A DNA stretch of 64,000 nucleotides from positions 280,217 to 344,216 of the forward strand of contig NZ_JAPNOA010000016.1 of the NCBI RefSeq assembly GCF_026626885.1, read 5' to 3'. The DNA is from Parathalassolituus penaei. Its GTDB lineage: Bacteria; Pseudomonadota; Gammaproteobacteria; Pseudomonadales; Oceanobacteraceae. Under the pieces are notes generated by a model. That model was not told the origin of the DNA and ran no database searches. It worked only from the letters and a program-made list of their open reading frames with translations. Shown here one piece after another: positions 8,926 through 18,329 of this stretch (position 1 is the first letter of the stretch; the number at the start of each line of letters is the position of its first letter). The translations under genes were made by a program, and so were the position numbers.

Positions 8926-9049
8926 AATTAAGCGCCCGGCAGACAGATGCCGTCGGATACAAAAACAAACAACAAGAAACCGCTAAACTGAAAACAAGAA
9001 CCGGTGGATGCCTGTCCAACCGGAAAACGGAACAGCGTTGAGGTGTGTT

Positions 9050-10858
9050 ATGCCAGACTACAAAGCTCCCCTGCGTGAGATCAGATTCGTAATGGACGAA
9101 CTGCTGGAGATGCCTGCGCATTACGCTCGCATCCCGGCTTATGCCGAGGTGGCTACTCCGGAAATGATCGACGCCATCATTGCCGAAGGTGCCCGCTTTT
9201 GTGAGCAGGAGCTGGCTCCCCTCAATCGTGTGGGGGATACCGAAGGCTGTGTGCGTAACGAAGACGGTTCGGTGACGACCCCGACCGGTTTCAAACAGGC
9301 CTACCAGAAATTTGTAGAAGGTGGCTGGCCATCGCTGGCACACGAAGAACGCTTTGGTGGTCAGGGTCTGCCGGAATCGCTCGGTATCGTGATTTCCGAA
9401 ATGATCGGTTCTTCCAACTGGTCATGGGGGATGTACCCGGGCCTGTCTCACGGCGCCATGAACACCATCGAGCAGCACGGCACAGAAGAGCAGAAAGAGC
9501 TGTACCTGAGCAAGCTGGTGAGTGGTGAGTGGACCGGCACCATGTGCCTGACCGAACCACACTGTGGTTCCGACCTCGGTATTCTGAAAACCCGGGCTGA
9601 ACCGGCTGCCGACGGTTCTTACCGTATTACTGGCACCAAGATTTTTATTTCCGCGGGTGAACACGATATGGCCGACAACATCGTCCATATCGTACTGGCG
9701 CGCCTACCGGGCGCACCGGAAGGCACCAAGGGGATTTCCCTGTTTATTGTTCCGAAAGTCCTGCCAACGGCTGATGGCGGCCTGGGCGACGTCAATGCCG
9801 TCAGCTGTGGTTCGCTGGAACACAAGATGGGCATCCATGGCAACGCCACCTGCGTGATGAACTTTGATGGCGCTACCGGCTGGCTGATCGGGCCTGAAAA
9901 CAAGGGCCTGAACTGCATGTTCACCTTTATGAACACCGCCCGTATCGGCACGGCCCTGCAAGGTTCTTCGGCGATGGAAGCCTCGTTCCAGGGCGCACTG
10001 ACCTACGCCCGTGAGCGTCTGGCCATGCGTTCCCTGACTGGCCCGAAAGCGCCGGAAAAAGCCGCCGACCCGATTATTGTGCATCCGGACGTGCGTCGTA
10101 TGCTGCTGACCCAGAAGGCTCTGAACGAAGCCAGCCGTGCTTTGGTTTACTTCGCCTCTCAGCAAAACGATTTGGTTAAAAAGTCCGAGTCAGAAGAAGA
10201 GCGCAAGGCTGCCGACGAACTGCTCGGCTTCCTGACACCAATTGCCAAGGCATTCCTGACTGAAGCCGGTTGTGAAGTGACCAACCTGGGTATGCAGGTG
10301 TTTGGTGGCCACGGCTTTATTGCCGAGTGGGGCATGGAACAGCTGGTGCGTGACACTCGTATTGCCACTATATATGAAGGTACAACCGGGATTCAGGCAC
10401 TCGACCTGCTGGGCCGTAAGGTGTTGATGACCCAGGGCCAGAGCCTGAAGTCGTTCACCAAAATGGTTCACAAGTTCTGCAAGGCCGAAGAAGCCAACGC
10501 CGAGCTGGCCGCGTTCGTGAAGCCGCTGGCTGAGCTGAACAAGGAGTGGGGCGACGTCACCATGAAAATCGGCATGGCGGCCATGAAAGACCGTGATGAA
10601 GTGGGAGCGGCGTCGGTCGATTACCTGATGTACTCCGGTTATATCACCCTCGGTTATTTCTGGGCTCGTATGGCAAAAGTTGCACAGGACAAGCTGGCGG
10701 CCGGAACAACCGAAGAAGCGTTCTACAAGGCCAAGCTGGCAACCGCCAACTTCTATTTCAGCCGTATTCTGCCGCGTACCCGCGCCCATGCTGCTTCAAT
10801 GCTGGCCGGTGCCAGCAGTCTGATGAGCCTGGAAGACGAACACTTCGCTTTCCTCTGA
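9050..10858 (+). CDS. Acyl-CoA dehydrogenase (long form, about 600 aa)
   Basis: 602 residues, FAD-dependent acyl-CoA dehydrogenase of the long subfamily with an extra C-terminal domain (the group that also holds DmdC, 3-methylmercaptopropionyl-CoA dehydrogenase). ATG 9050 is preferred because GAGG lies 6 bp before it and the protein then starts MPDYKAPLREIRFVMDELL, the typical beginning. Signatures: CLTEPHCGSDLG and TGTKIFISAGEHDM for FAD and substrate binding, VFGGHGFIAEWGMEQLVRD, and the catalytic base in IYEGTTGIQALDL. It would introduce the alpha-beta double bond in fatty acyl-CoA during beta-oxidation. Monocistronic: own promoter with a PsrA-like operator, own terminator. A role in methylthiopropionate breakdown is possible but cannot be told from sequence alone; no other dmd gene is present. 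Confidence 0.93.
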   Translation: MPDYKAPLREIRFVMDELLEMPAHYARIPAYAEVATPEMIDAIIAEGARFCEQELAPLNRVGDTEGCVRNEDGSVTTPTGFKQAYQKFVEGGWPSLAHEERFGGQGLPESLGIVISEMIGSSNWSWGMYPGLSHGAMNTIEQHGTEEQKELYLSKLVSGEWTGTMCLTEPHCGSDLGILKTRAEPAADGSYRITGTKIFISAGEHDMADNIVHIVLARLPGAPEGTKGISLFIVPKVLPTADGGLGDVNAVSCGSLEHKMGIHGNATCVMNFDGATGWLIGPENKGLNCMFTFMNTARIGTALQGSSAMEASFQGALTYARERLAMRSLTGPKAPEKAADPIIVHPDVRRMLLTQKALNEASRALVYFASQQNDLVKKSESEEERKAADELLGFLTPIAKAFLTEAGCEVTNLGMQVFGGHGFIAEWGMEQLVRDTRIATIYEGTTGIQALDLLGRKVLMTQGQSLKSFTKMVHKFCKAEEANAELAAFVKPLAELNKEWGDVTMKIGMAAMKDRDEVGAASVDYLMYSGYITLGYFWARMAKVAQDKLAAGTTEEAFYKAKLATANFYFSRILPRTRAHAASMLAGASSLMSLEDEHFAFL

Positions 10859-10891
10859 TTGCTCGCATAACAACTGAACCACAGACACATT

Positions 10892-10910
10892 ACCCGCTTC
10901 GGCGGGTTTT
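10892..10910 (+). terminator. Terminator after acyl-CoA dehydrogenase
   Basis: Hairpin ACCCGC-TTCG-GCGGGT followed by TTT. A UUCG tetraloop on a six-base stem, 34 bp after the stop codon. Confidence 0.8.
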
Positions 10911-10957
10911 GTGTTTTGGAGAGGGCGGGCTATCGGCTCGAAATTGCGGGCACAAAA

Positions 10958-10979
10958 AAGGGCAGCCAGAGCTGCCCTT
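10958..10979 (-). terminator. Terminator for hpf on the minus strand
   Basis: Inverted repeat AAGGGCAGC / GCTGCCCTT, with an A-run on the left (plus-strand view) that reads as a T-run on the minus strand; positioned 53 bp beyond the hpf stop. Confidence 0.75.
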
Positions 10980-11032
10980 GTTGTTATTCGCCAATCACCA
11001 TCGGGGCGGTTGGCATCTACAGATCTGAACCT

Positions 11033-11395
11033 TCATGCAGATTGGGCGGTTAACGTCGCCGGACGGCGGGTGCGGTCGACCCGTCTTTCGTGAATCTTGC
11101 GAATCTTGCGGTTGGCCTTGTCGAAGGCATCACGCAACGCTACGTACATATTCTCGTGGTCAGAGTTGTCATGGTGGTCGTGCGTAATGGCAACAACTTC
11201 ACCGGGCAATCCTATTTCCAGGGAGACGTGGGCAATTCGGCCTTTGTAACTGTGGTTGTGCGGCAAGGCGACCACGGCACGGATGCCCGTAATGTCGTCA
11301 TAGGTGGAGGTGAGTTTGGCGGCTTTTTCACGAATCTGATGCTCGATTGCGTCAGAATGTTCGATGTCACGGAAACTGATTGCCAGACCTTTCAT
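11033..11395 (-). CDS. hpf: Ribosome hibernation promoting factor (HPF/RaiA family)
   Basis: 120 residues, one S30AE/HPF domain, slightly longer than E. coli HPF (95) and RaiA (113) and lacking the C-terminal dimerisation domain of long HPF. ATG 11395 is fixed by AAGGAG a few bases upstream and by the start MKGLAISFRDIEHSDAI. Hallmarks: the beta1 segment, IREKAAKLTSTYDDITG, and the basic ANRKIRKIHERRVDRTRR tail that contacts 16S rRNA. The factor binds the A/P-site region of idle 30S subunits in stationary phase. It stands alone here, not beside rpoN-ptsN as the main hpf of many gammaproteobacteria, so it may be the second paralogue of the genome. Confidence 0.88.
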   Translation of the reverse strand: MKGLAISFRDIEHSDAIEHQIREKAAKLTSTYDDITGIRAVVALPHNHSYKGRIAHVSLEIGLPGEVVAITHDHHDNSDHENMYVALRDAFDKANRKIRKIHERRVDRTRRPATLTAQSA

Positions 11396-11896
11396 AAACG
11401 CTCCTTGGATTCGATACGCTTTCAGGTAATACCGCGCTGGACAGAGGGATTCGAAAAATTCCGCCCGTCGCAGTGTGCGATACGACATTGCTGTCGCTCT
11501 GCGTTGCGTAACGCTCACATGGTTTGAAAAACTCATGTGAATGCAGTGATTGGAAGCTGGCCACTCAATCCCGGAGCCCCGTCCTGGGGTTCCGCCACTG
11601 CGAAGCACTACGCCTCGCGGGACTGCAAAAAACAGGTGAAACACCCGTCTGTCGTTCATCGGCTGAAGCGGATTTTCCGCCTTCAGCAACTTTCCATTTC
11701 TGGGAAGCTCACCTTCAGACTACATGAACTGACGACATGTTCAACATCATTTTGTAATGTTTTTGTGTTTTTGGCGCATCGTGGAACCTGCCTCACTACC
11801 GCGTTTGGATTCAACAGTCTGTTGCCTGTGATCCGTTTCGTTGGGTCGAACCCGCGTCCGTGCTAGTCTCCGGAGTATGTCCCGCAGGTAGACGAT
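11396..11896. other. 500-bp intergenic region with two hairpins, no gene recognised
   Basis: Between hpf (minus) and the HAD gene (plus). I see no credible protein: the short frames here lack ribosome sites. Two hairpins stand out: CGGAGCCCC / GGGGTTCCG (11572-11594) and GCTGAAGCGGA / TCCGCCTTCAGC (11662-11687, one bulge), with an A-rich single-stranded stretch between. A small RNA is possible; I could not match it to 6S, 4.5S, tmRNA or RNase P RNA. Confidence 0.3.
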
Positions 11897-12580
11897 ATGC
11901 AGGTATACGACGTAAAAGTGGTCTTTTTTGATCTGGATGATTCCCTGATCAACAAGGATGCCAACAGTCTCTGGATCAAATGGCGTTTCCGCCACGAGCG
12001 CTGGGCGCTGGTCGAGGGTATGGTGGCGCTGGCGTCGCTGTACCGTTCCTACAAGAAAGGGCGGGTCAGCTATGGTCGTTTGTCCCGTTACTACCGCACC
12101 CGGGCGCTGGGTATGAATCTGGACGAATACCGCCAGCGGGTTGCCCAGTTCTTCCACGAGCGCGGTCATTTGCATATCTATCCACAGGCTGCTTCGCTGC
12201 TGTTTGCCTATCGCCGTATGGGAGTGACCCTGGTGCTGATCACCGGTGCTGACGAGGAAGTCGCACAGGCGTTCGGTCGGGCGCTGGATATTCCCCACGT
12301 CATCAGCAACCGTCTGGCGGTTGAACAGGGCAAGATCACCGGTCTGCAACGACCACTCTGTTATGGTTCTGGCAAGGTTGGACTGGCGCGTGCATTCCTG
12401 CGTGAGCAGGGGCTGAAATTCAGCGATGCGGCGTTTTACACCGACAGCCATGCGGATCTGCCACTGCTCGAAAAAGTCGCTCAACCCGTGGTACTGAACC
12501 CCAACAATCGACTGCGGGCAACCGCGGCCGAGCGTGGCTGGCCATGCCTCGACTGGCGTATGCTGACGCCACTCGGTTAA
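11897..12580 (+). CDS. HAD-IB family phosphatase
   Basis: 227 residues, haloacid-dehalogenase superfamily, subfamily IB (phosphoserine phosphatase-like). Motif I is FFDLDDSLI near residue 10, with the nucleophile and acid/base aspartates two residues apart; motif II is LVLITGAD; motif III/IV are the Lys in GSGKVGLARAF and YTDSHADLPLL. The helical cap between motif I and II carries an aromatic/Arg-rich stretch (WIKWRFRHERWALVEG). Subfamily IB members dephosphorylate serine, histidinol, CDP-lipids or polyprenols; the substrate here is not predictable, though histidinol-phosphatase-like and PGP-phosphatase-like functions are frequent guesses. Single gene, followed by the trp leader region. Confidence 0.85.
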   Translation: MQVYDVKVVFFDLDDSLINKDANSLWIKWRFRHERWALVEGMVALASLYRSYKKGRVSYGRLSRYYRTRALGMNLDEYRQRVAQFFHERGHLHIYPQAASLLFAYRRMGVTLVLITGADEEVAQAFGRALDIPHVISNRLAVEQGKITGLQRPLCYGSGKVGLARAFLREQGLKFSDAAFYTDSHADLPLLEKVAQPVVLNPNNRLRATAAERGWPCLDWRMLTPLG

Positions 12581-12675
12581 GCCCGTAGTCCCGGTTTTCC
12601 TCGCTTCTGTGCTCGGCGGCCATTTGCTTGCCGGGTGATTCTCATCTGGTATAGTTCGGGAAACAGAAGATTAAA

Positions 12676-12756
12676 ATGACAACGGAGTCTGTGGTGTTTT
12701 TTCCGCTCAACCGCCCCCTGCAACAGGGCCAGCTGCTGGCTCGTCGATGGTGTTAA
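12676..12756 (+). CDS. trp operon leader peptide (TrpL-like)
   Basis: Short frame of 26 codons starting at ATG 12676 and ending in RRWC-stop at 12754-12756. A more likely start is GTG 12694, 6 bp after ACGGAG, giving about 20 residues. It has a single Trp codon (12748-12750) two codons before the stop, rather than the two of E. coli trpL. It precedes trpE by 62 bp, and a short hairpin plus T-run follows it (12766-12792), the arrangement expected for ribosome-mediated attenuation, which is known for trpE and trpGDC in Pseudomonas putida. The peptide itself would have no function beyond sensing charged tRNA-Trp. Confidence 0.65.
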   Translation: MTTESVVFFPLNRPLQQGQLLARRWC

Positions 12757-12800
12757 ACGCTCACTCAGCCTGATGGCTGGCTGCTCTTTTTTCGCGTTTA
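12754..12800 (+). terminator. Putative trp attenuator
   Basis: A small hairpin CAGCC-TGAT-GGCTG (12766-12779) is followed by GCTGCTC and six T (12787-12792). An outer pairing TAAACGC (12754-12760) with GCGTTTA (12794-12800) could form an alternative structure. The GCCAGCTGCTGGCT segment inside the leader peptide can pair with the 3' arm and act as antiterminator. The stem is short, so the exact alternative folds are uncertain. Confidence 0.5.
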
Positions 12801-12818
12801 ATCACTTTCAGGTGTTCT

Positions 12819-14303
12819 ATGACTCCGCAAGAATTTGCTGCTCTGGCAAGCCAGGGCTACAACCGTATTCCTGTGTCGCGCCAGGTTCTGGCCGATATCG
12901 ATACTCCTCTCAGTACGTTTCTGAAACTGGCATCCGCGCCTTACAGCTACCTGTTCGAATCCGTTCAGGGCGGCGAGAAGTGGGGCCGTTATTCCATGAT
13001 TGGCCTGCCAAGCCGCCGTGTTTACAAGATCAGTGGTCTGGTGGTGACAACCGAACTGGATGGCCAATGTGTGGCTCGCGAAGAAGTTGCTGATCCGCTG
13101 GCGTGGGTGGATACCCTGCAGAAAAGCTTCCGTGTGCCTGAAATGCCGGGCTTGCCAGGGTTTCAGGGGGGGCTGGTTGGTTATTTCGGTTACGACACCG
13201 TGCGGTATATCGAGCCGCGTCTGGCCGCCAGCTGCCCACCGGATGCGCTGGGCACTCCCGATATCCTGCTGATGCAGTCAGAAGAAGTGGTGGTGTTTGA
13301 TAACCTCAGCGGTCGTTTGCATCTGATTGTGATGGCGGACCCAAGCGAAGCGGATGCGCTGATCAAGGCCGAAGCCCGACTGGAAACATTGCGTGAGCAG
13401 TTGCGTGCGCCGTATCAGGGCGATATTGGCAAGCCGCTGGTCAATCCCCGTGAGGTTGCCGAAACCGATTTTCGTTCATTGTTTGGTGCTGATGAATTCC
13501 GCAATGCGGTCAGTCAGGTGAAGGAATATGTACTCGCCGGTGACATTATGCAGTGTGTGTTATCGCAGCGTATGCAGATTCCATTCAGCGGTGACCCGGT
13601 CAATATCTATCGTGCCCTGCGCACCCTGAATCCGTCGCCTTACATGTATTGCCTGAATCTGGGTGATTTCCATGTGGTGGGTTCTTCTCCGGAAATTCTG
13701 GCGCGTCTGGAAGATGGTGAAGTGACGGTGCGCCCCATTGCCGGTACCCGCAAGCGTGGCCGTAATGCCGACGAGGATCGCGCGCTTGAACAGGAGCTGC
13801 TGGCCGACCCGAAAGAAATCGCCGAACACCTGATGCTGATCGACCTTGGCCGTAACGATGTGGGCCGGGTTGCTCGTACCGGTGAGGTTCGGGTGACGGA
13901 ACAGATGGTGGTTGAGCGTTACAGCCATGTGATGCACATCGTTTCCAACGTCACCGGCAAGGTCAAAGAGGGCATCTCGGCCATCGACGTATTACGCGCC
14001 GTGCATCCGGCTGGCACCCTCAGTGGTGCTCCGAAAATCCGCGCCATGGAAATTATCGACGAGCTGGAATCCACCAAACGTGGTGTTTACGGCGGAGCTG
14101 TGGGTTACCTGAGCTGGAACGGCAATATGGATACCGCAATTGCGATCCGGACGGCGGTAATCAAGGACGGTGTTCTGAACATTCAGGCGGGGGCTGGCAT
14201 CGTGGCGGATTCGGTACCTGAAATGGAGTGGCAGGAAACCCTGAACAAGGGCCGCGCCATGTTCCGTGCTGTTGCGCTGGCGGAAGCCGGGCTGGATCAG
14301 TAA
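12819..14303 (+). CDS. trpE: Anthranilate synthase component I
   Basis: 494 residues, normal length. Converts chorismate and ammonia (from TrpG) to anthranilate, the first step of tryptophan synthesis. The N-terminal regulatory part carries [19 protein letters not shown], equivalent to the LLES feedback-inhibition motif for tryptophan. The chorismate-binding core includes [45 protein letters not shown] and [14 protein letters not shown], all family hallmarks. Start ATG 12819 after CAGGTG. Unlike Pseudomonas, where trpE is apart from trpGDC, here trpE-trpG-trpD-trpC are contiguous, with 48 bp between trpE and trpG. Expression is probably attenuated by the leader peptide upstream. Confidence 0.97.
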   Translation: MTPQEFAALASQGYNRIPVSRQVLADIDTPLSTFLKLASAPYSYLFESVQGGEKWGRYSMIGLPSRRVYKISGLVVTTELDGQCVAREEVADPLAWVDTLQKSFRVPEMPGLPGFQGGLVGYFGYDTVRYIEPRLAASCPPDALGTPDILLMQSEEVVVFDNLSGRLHLIVMADPSEADALIKAEARLETLREQLRAPYQGDIGKPLVNPREVAETDFRSLFGADEFRNAVSQVKEYVLAGDIMQCVLSQRMQIPFSGDPVNIYRALRTLNPSPYMYCLNLGDFHVVGSSPEILARLEDGEVTVRPIAGTRKRGRNADEDRALEQELLADPKEIAEHLMLIDLGRNDVGRVARTGEVRVTEQMVVERYSHVMHIVSNVTGKVKEGISAIDVLRAVHPAGTLSGAPKIRAMEIIDELESTKRGVYGGAVGYLSWNGNMDTAIAIRTAVIKDGVLNIQAGAGIVADSVPEMEWQETLNKGRAMFRAVALAEAGLDQ

Positions 14304-14351
14304 TCACCGAATACGTAACCGGTGGCCAGGCTGCCGGTCGAGGAGTTTTCC

Positions 14352-14939
14352 ATGCTGGTTATGATTGATAACTACGATTCCTTTACCTACAACATCGTCC
14401 AGTATTTTGCCGAACTGGGTGCTGATGTGCGGGTATTTCGCAACGACAGTATCACCATTGAGGAAATCGAGGCCATGCAGCCTGATCATCTGGTGGTAGG
14501 CCCCGGTCCTTGCACTCCGAATGAAGCGGGTATTTCCATGGCAGCCATTCGCCATTTTGCTGGCAAGGTGCCGGTGCTGGGTATTTGCCTTGGCCATCAG
14601 GCCATTGGTGCGGTATTTGGCGGCGATGTGATTCGTGCCGGACAGGTCATGCACGGCAAGCTGTCGGCAATTCATCACAACAACAGTGGTGTGTTTGCTG
14701 GCCTCGGTAATCCTTACCGTGCTACCCGATACCACTCGCTGGTAATTTCCAAACAGAGTCTGCCGGAGTGCCTTGAGGTAACGGCCTGGACTGAAAATAA
14801 CGACGGCAGCATGGAAGAAATCATGGGTGTTCGTCACAAGACCCTGGCGGTCGAAGGTGTGCAGTTCCATCCGGAGTCTATCCTGACAGAACACGGACAC
14901 GATCTGCTGGCCAATTTCCTCAAAACCCGCCTGAACTGA
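14352..14939 (+). CDS. trpG: Anthranilate synthase component II (glutamine amidotransferase)
   Basis: 195 residues, class I glutamine amidotransferase. ATG 14352 is preferred over the earlier frame start at 14322 because GAGGAG precedes it and the protein then begins [14 protein letters not shown], the standard TrpG/PabA start. The catalytic Cys is in [10 protein letters not shown] and the His/Glu of the triad are in VQFHPESIL. It feeds ammonia to TrpE; in many gammaproteobacteria the same subunit also serves PabB for folate synthesis. Twelve bp before trpD. Confidence 0.97.
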   Translation: MLVMIDNYDSFTYNIVQYFAELGADVRVFRNDSITIEEIEAMQPDHLVVGPGPCTPNEAGISMAAIRHFAGKVPVLGICLGHQAIGAVFGGDVIRAGQVMHGKLSAIHHNNSGVFAGLGNPYRATRYHSLVISKQSLPECLEVTAWTENNDGSMEEIMGVRHKTLAVEGVQFHPESILTEHGHDLLANFLKTRLN

Positions 14940-14951
14940 CAGGAGTATCCC

Positions 14952-15998
14952 ATGGATATGCGAAGCGCCCTTTCCCGGGTGGTGGAACGACAGAATCTGA
15001 CGACCGAAGAAATGGCTGACGTGATGCGTCTGGTCATGACCGGCCAGTGTGAAGAGGCCCAGATTGGTGCCTTCCTGGTGGCCCTGCGTATGAAGGGTGA
15101 AACCATCGATGAAATCGTGGGTGCCGTACAGGTCATGCGTGAGCTGGCGTCCGGTGTCAACGTGCATCCGTTGCATGCCGTGGACATTGTTGGCACCGGT
15201 GGTGATGGCGCCAATATGTTCAACGTGTCGACTGCCTCGTCGTTTGTGGTAGCGGCGGCCGGTGGCAAGGTGGCCAAACACGGTAACCGTGGAGTGTCGT
15301 CCAAGTCCGGCGCGGCAGACCTGCTGGAAGTGGCTGGCGTCAAACTGAATCTGAACTCGGTTCAGGTTGCACGTTGCATCGAAGAGCTGGGTGTGGGCTT
15401 TATGTTTGCGCCGCAACACCACAGCGCCATGAAACACGCAATTGGTGCTCGCAAGGCGCTGGGTCTGCGTACGATTTTCAACATTCTTGGCCCGATGACC
15501 AATCCGGCCGGTGTACCCAACCAGCTGATTGGTGTGTACAGCAAGGACCTCGTGCGTCCCATTGCCGAGGCACTGCAGCGTCTGAACGCTGGCCATGTGA
15601 TGGTAGTGCATTCCGAAGATGGTCTGGACGAAATCAGCCTGGCCACTCCAACCTGGGCCTGTGAACTGTACATGGGTGAACTGCGTGAGCGTGTCATTCG
15701 TCCGGAAGAACTGGAAATTGAACCGCGTTCACTGGATGGTCTGATCGTCAGCAGCGCTGAAGAAAGTCTGGCGCTGATTCAGGATGCCCTCGGCAAACGC
15801 AAGACCGAAGCCGGTCAGAAAGCTGCGGATATGATCGCCCTGAACGCCGGTGCCGCGATTTATGTTGCCGGTCTGGCCATGAACCTGAAAGATGGTGTCA
15901 GCATGGCGCAGGATGCTATCTATTCCGGTCTGGCGCTGGAAAAAATGAAAGAGCTGGTGAGTTTTACAACCTATCTGGTTGAAGACGCCGCCAAGTGA
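14952..15998 (+). CDS. trpD: Anthranilate phosphoribosyltransferase
   Basis: 348 residues, type III phosphoribosyltransferase fold. Transfers the phosphoribosyl group of PRPP to anthranilate. Visible are the PRPP loop [33 protein letters not shown] for substrate and Mg binding, and [10 protein letters not shown]. Start ATG 14952 after AGGAG; a second in-frame ATG lies two codons on. Coupled closely to trpG and followed by trpC after 44 bp. Confidence 0.97.
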   Translation: MDMRSALSRVVERQNLTTEEMADVMRLVMTGQCEEAQIGAFLVALRMKGETIDEIVGAVQVMRELASGVNVHPLHAVDIVGTGGDGANMFNVSTASSFVVAAAGGKVAKHGNRGVSSKSGAADLLEVAGVKLNLNSVQVARCIEELGVGFMFAPQHHSAMKHAIGARKALGLRTIFNILGPMTNPAGVPNQLIGVYSKDLVRPIAEALQRLNAGHVMVVHSEDGLDEISLATPTWACELYMGELRERVIRPEELEIEPRSLDGLIVSSAEESLALIQDALGKRKTEAGQKAADMIALNAGAAIYVAGLAMNLKDGVSMAQDAIYSGLALEKMKELVSFTTYLVEDAAK

Positions 15999-16042
15999 CA
16001 GTGCCCCGCGTCGGTCGCGGGCCAACACAAAAGAGTTAATAC

Positions 16043-16849
16043 GTGAATACCAATACTCCGGACGTTCTCAAGAAAATCATGGCCACCAAGGCAATCGAAG
16101 TTGCCCAGCGCAGCCAGCAGCTGCCATTGGCGGAACTGCGTGCCCGTGCCCGTGATCGTGACCATTCCGAACTGCGTGGTTTCCATCGCGCCATGGCCGC
16201 CCGTATCGCTCGTGGTGAGCCTGCCGTGATTGCCGAAGTCAAAAAGGCATCGCCGTCCAAAGGCGTGCTGCGTGAACACTTTCTGCCGGGTGTTATTGCC
16301 GAGTCTTACGAAAAGGGTGGTGCTACCTGTTTGTCGGTGCTGACGGACCGTGACTACTTCCAGGGTCATGAAGACTACCTGATCGAAGCCCGTGGTGCCT
16401 GTTCGCTGCCGGTGATTCGCAAGGACTTCCTGGCCGATCCTTACCAGATTTACGAAGCCCGCACCCTCAACGCTGACTGTGTGCTGCTGATTGTATCGGC
16501 GCTGTCGGACATGCAGCTGCAAGACCTCGAAGGCATCGCCCACGAGCTGGGTATGGATGTGCTGGTGGAAGTTCACGATGGTGAAGAACTGCAATCGGCA
16601 CTGAAGATGAAAACCCCGCTGGTTGGCATCAATAACCGCAACCTGCGTACCTTTGATGTGACACTGGAAACCACCTACGGTCTGCTGTCACAGGTGCCAG
16701 CGGATCGTCTGCTGGTAACCGAAAGTGGCATTCTGACTCGTGACGATGTGCAGGCCATGCGTGCTCACAATGTTCACGGTTTCCTGGTGGGCGAGGCGTT
16801 TATGCGTGCGCCGGAACCGGGTGAAGAGCTGCAAAAGCTGTTTTTCTGA
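16043..16849 (+). CDS. trpC: Indole-3-glycerol-phosphate synthase
   Basis: 268 residues, monofunctional (no TrpF fused). TIM-barrel enzyme closing the pyrrole ring of indole. Starts with GTG 16043, AAGAG about 8 bp upstream. Signatures: [16 protein letters not shown] near residue 70 with the catalytic Lys, [32 protein letters not shown], and [10 protein letters not shown] with the phosphate-binding loop. Last gene of the trpEGDC operon; two inverted repeats follow. trpA, trpB and trpF are not in the window. Confidence 0.97.
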   Translation: MNTNTPDVLKKIMATKAIEVAQRSQQLPLAELRARARDRDHSELRGFHRAMAARIARGEPAVIAEVKKASPSKGVLREHFLPGVIAESYEKGGATCLSVLTDRDYFQGHEDYLIEARGACSLPVIRKDFLADPYQIYEARTLNADCVLLIVSALSDMQLQDLEGIAHELGMDVLVEVHDGEELQSALKMKTPLVGINNRNLRTFDVTLETTYGLLSQVPADRLLVTESGILTRDDVQAMRAHNVHGFLVGEAFMRAPEPGEELQKLFF

Positions 16850-16896
16850 TCGGTATTGCGATCAGACAGGGATAGCGGCCAGTTCTGACACTGGTC

Positions 16897-16963
16897 GCCT
16901 GACCCGCCGCTGTGGTGGTCAGGCAATAAAAAAACCGCGCGGTGCGAACCGGGCGGTTTTTTT
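16897..16963. terminator. Double inverted repeat / bidirectional terminator between trpC and vfr
   Basis: First repeat GCCTGACC / GGTCAGGC (16897-16924, 12-base loop). Second repeat, A7CCGC ... GCGGT7 (16928-16963), has A- and T-runs on its two sides and so can terminate both trpC and the convergent crp/vfr gene. Confidence 0.85.
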
Positions 16964-16990
16964 ATGGATACGTTTTGGCGGGTGGCGGTA

Positions 16991-17641
16991 TTACTGGAAT
17001 GTACGACGAGCGCCAAACACCACCATGGTTTTGCCTTTTACCGAAACCAGTCCGCTGTCTTCCAGATCTTTCAGAACACGACCCACCATCTCACGGGAAC
17101 AGCCCACAATACGGCCGATCTCCTGACGGGTGATCTTGATCTGCATACCATCCGGATGGGTCATGGCATCGGGCTCACGGCTCAGTTCCAGCAGGGTGCG
17201 CGCCACACGACCGGTTACATCCATAAACACCAGGTCACCGGCTTTACGGGTGGTATGGGTCAGGCGGTTGGCCATCTGGCGGAACAGGCGGAACATCAGG
17301 GTCGGGTTAACCTTGACCAGTTCCTCGAATTTGGCGTAGCTGATTTCAGCCACTTCACATTCGGTTTTGGATTTGACCCAGGCGGTACGGGGTTTCTGTT
17401 CTTCATCGAACAGGCCCATTTCGCCGAAAAAATCACCGGGATTCAGGTAAGCCATGATCATGTCGCGACCGTCTTCATCTTCGATGATGACACTCACGGA
17501 ACCCTTGATCAGGTAATAGAGCGTGTTGCTCTCTTCTCCGGCGTAAATCAGGGTACTACGCGCCGGGTAACGACGGCGGTGGCAATGAGACAAAAAATCC
17601 TCAATGTAGGGATCTTTCTGCGGCAATCTGACCAGGCTCAT
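16991..17641 (-). CDS. vfr: CRP-family cAMP-dependent transcriptional regulator (Vfr-like)
   Basis: 216 residues, close in length to Pseudomonas Vfr (214). ATG 17641 is chosen by comparison with Vfr; the frame is open to 17710. The N-terminal cyclic-nucleotide domain has the LCxR-type region [17 protein letters not shown] with RTAWV following (phosphate and base contacts for cAMP). The C-terminal helix-turn-helix [21 protein letters not shown] is essentially that of Vfr/CRP, so the DNA site is expected to be the CRP box. It is a global regulator of carbon use, motility and secretion in Pseudomonas. Gene order trpC - vfr - osmC - speD is the Pseudomonas order, which supports orthology. Divergent from the osmC gene. 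Confidence 0.92.
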   Translation of the reverse strand: MSLVRLPQKDPYIEDFLSHCHRRRYPARSTLIYAGEESNTLYYLIKGSVSVIIEDEDGRDMIMAYLNPGDFFGEMGLFDEEQKPRTAWVKSKTECEVAEISYAKFEELVKVNPTLMFRLFRQMANRLTHTTRKAGDLVFMDVTGRVARTLLELSREPDAMTHPDGMQIKITRQEIGRIVGCSREMVGRVLKDLEDSGLVSVKGKTMVVFGARRTFQ

Positions 17642-17829
17642 AAAGTGGGCTTCCAATCCAAAACTTTCTTGATTCGTGCGCGCGGCACCTGACAGGGAAC
17701 AATATCGCATATTGAGGGTGACCTGTTAGCGCTTTTCGGTCCACACTCGAACCCGTTCACACTCCACAGTTATACCGGGTCACGGAGTATGGTACCCTTT
17801 GCGTTTTACCTTTTGCTGACGGAGCCAAA

Positions 17830-18252
17830 ATGAAAGCGACGATCAAGTGGGTGGACGGTGCCATGTTCCTTGGGGAATCCGGTAGTGGTCACTCGGTTGT
17901 GATGGATGGTCCGGCGGACCACGGTGGACGCAACATGGGCGTGCGTCCGATGGAAATGCTGCTGCTGGGACTGGGTGGTTGCACCAGTTTCGACGTGATG
18001 AGCATTCTGACCAAACAACGTCAGCCAGTCACCAACTGTGTTGCTGAACTGGAAGCGGAACGCGCAGATGCCGTACCGGCCGTGTTCACCAGTATTCACG
18101 TTCACTTCAAGGTGACCGGCAAAGGACTGAAAGAAAGTTCGGTAGAACGTGCGGTCAAATTGTCTGCTGAAAAATACTGCTCGGCTTCCATCATGCTGGA
18201 GCAGGGTGGCGTCAAGATCACCCACAGTTTTGAAGTTATCGAGACTGAATAA
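17830..18252 (+). CDS. OsmC/Ohr family protein (YhfA-like)
   Basis: 140 residues. Two reactive cysteines are in place, one in [14 protein letters not shown] and one in [10 protein letters not shown], the arrangement used by OsmC/Ohr thiol peroxidases against organic hydroperoxides. The form resembles the YhfA subgroup rather than classical Ohr. Start ATG 17830 follows GACGGAG. The gene lies between vfr and speD exactly as in Pseudomonas; its physiological substrate is not known there either. Cytoplasmic. Confidence 0.88.
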   Translation: MKATIKWVDGAMFLGESGSGHSVVMDGPADHGGRNMGVRPMEMLLLGLGGCTSFDVMSILTKQRQPVTNCVAELEAERADAVPAVFTSIHVHFKVTGKGLKESSVERAVKLSAEKYCSASIMLEQGGVKITHSFEVIETE

Positions 18253-18329
18253 CCTGCTGCGTGCCCGGCACGACGTTACTTGCACATCCCGGTCTGGAAA
18301 CAGGCCGGTGTGATTCGAGGAATGAACGA

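Noticed and set aside
11835..11870. T-loop-like GGGTCGAACCC suggesting a tRNA
   Set aside because: No acceptor stem, anticodon arm or D-arm can be built around it.
14304..15611. 435-codon open frame on the minus strand
   Set aside because: Lies antisense to trpG and trpD, whose products are unmistakable; it is a shadow of their codon bias with no ribosome site or recognisable protein.
16964..17692. 242-codon plus-strand frame
   Set aside because: Antisense to the vfr-like gene, which is clearly real.
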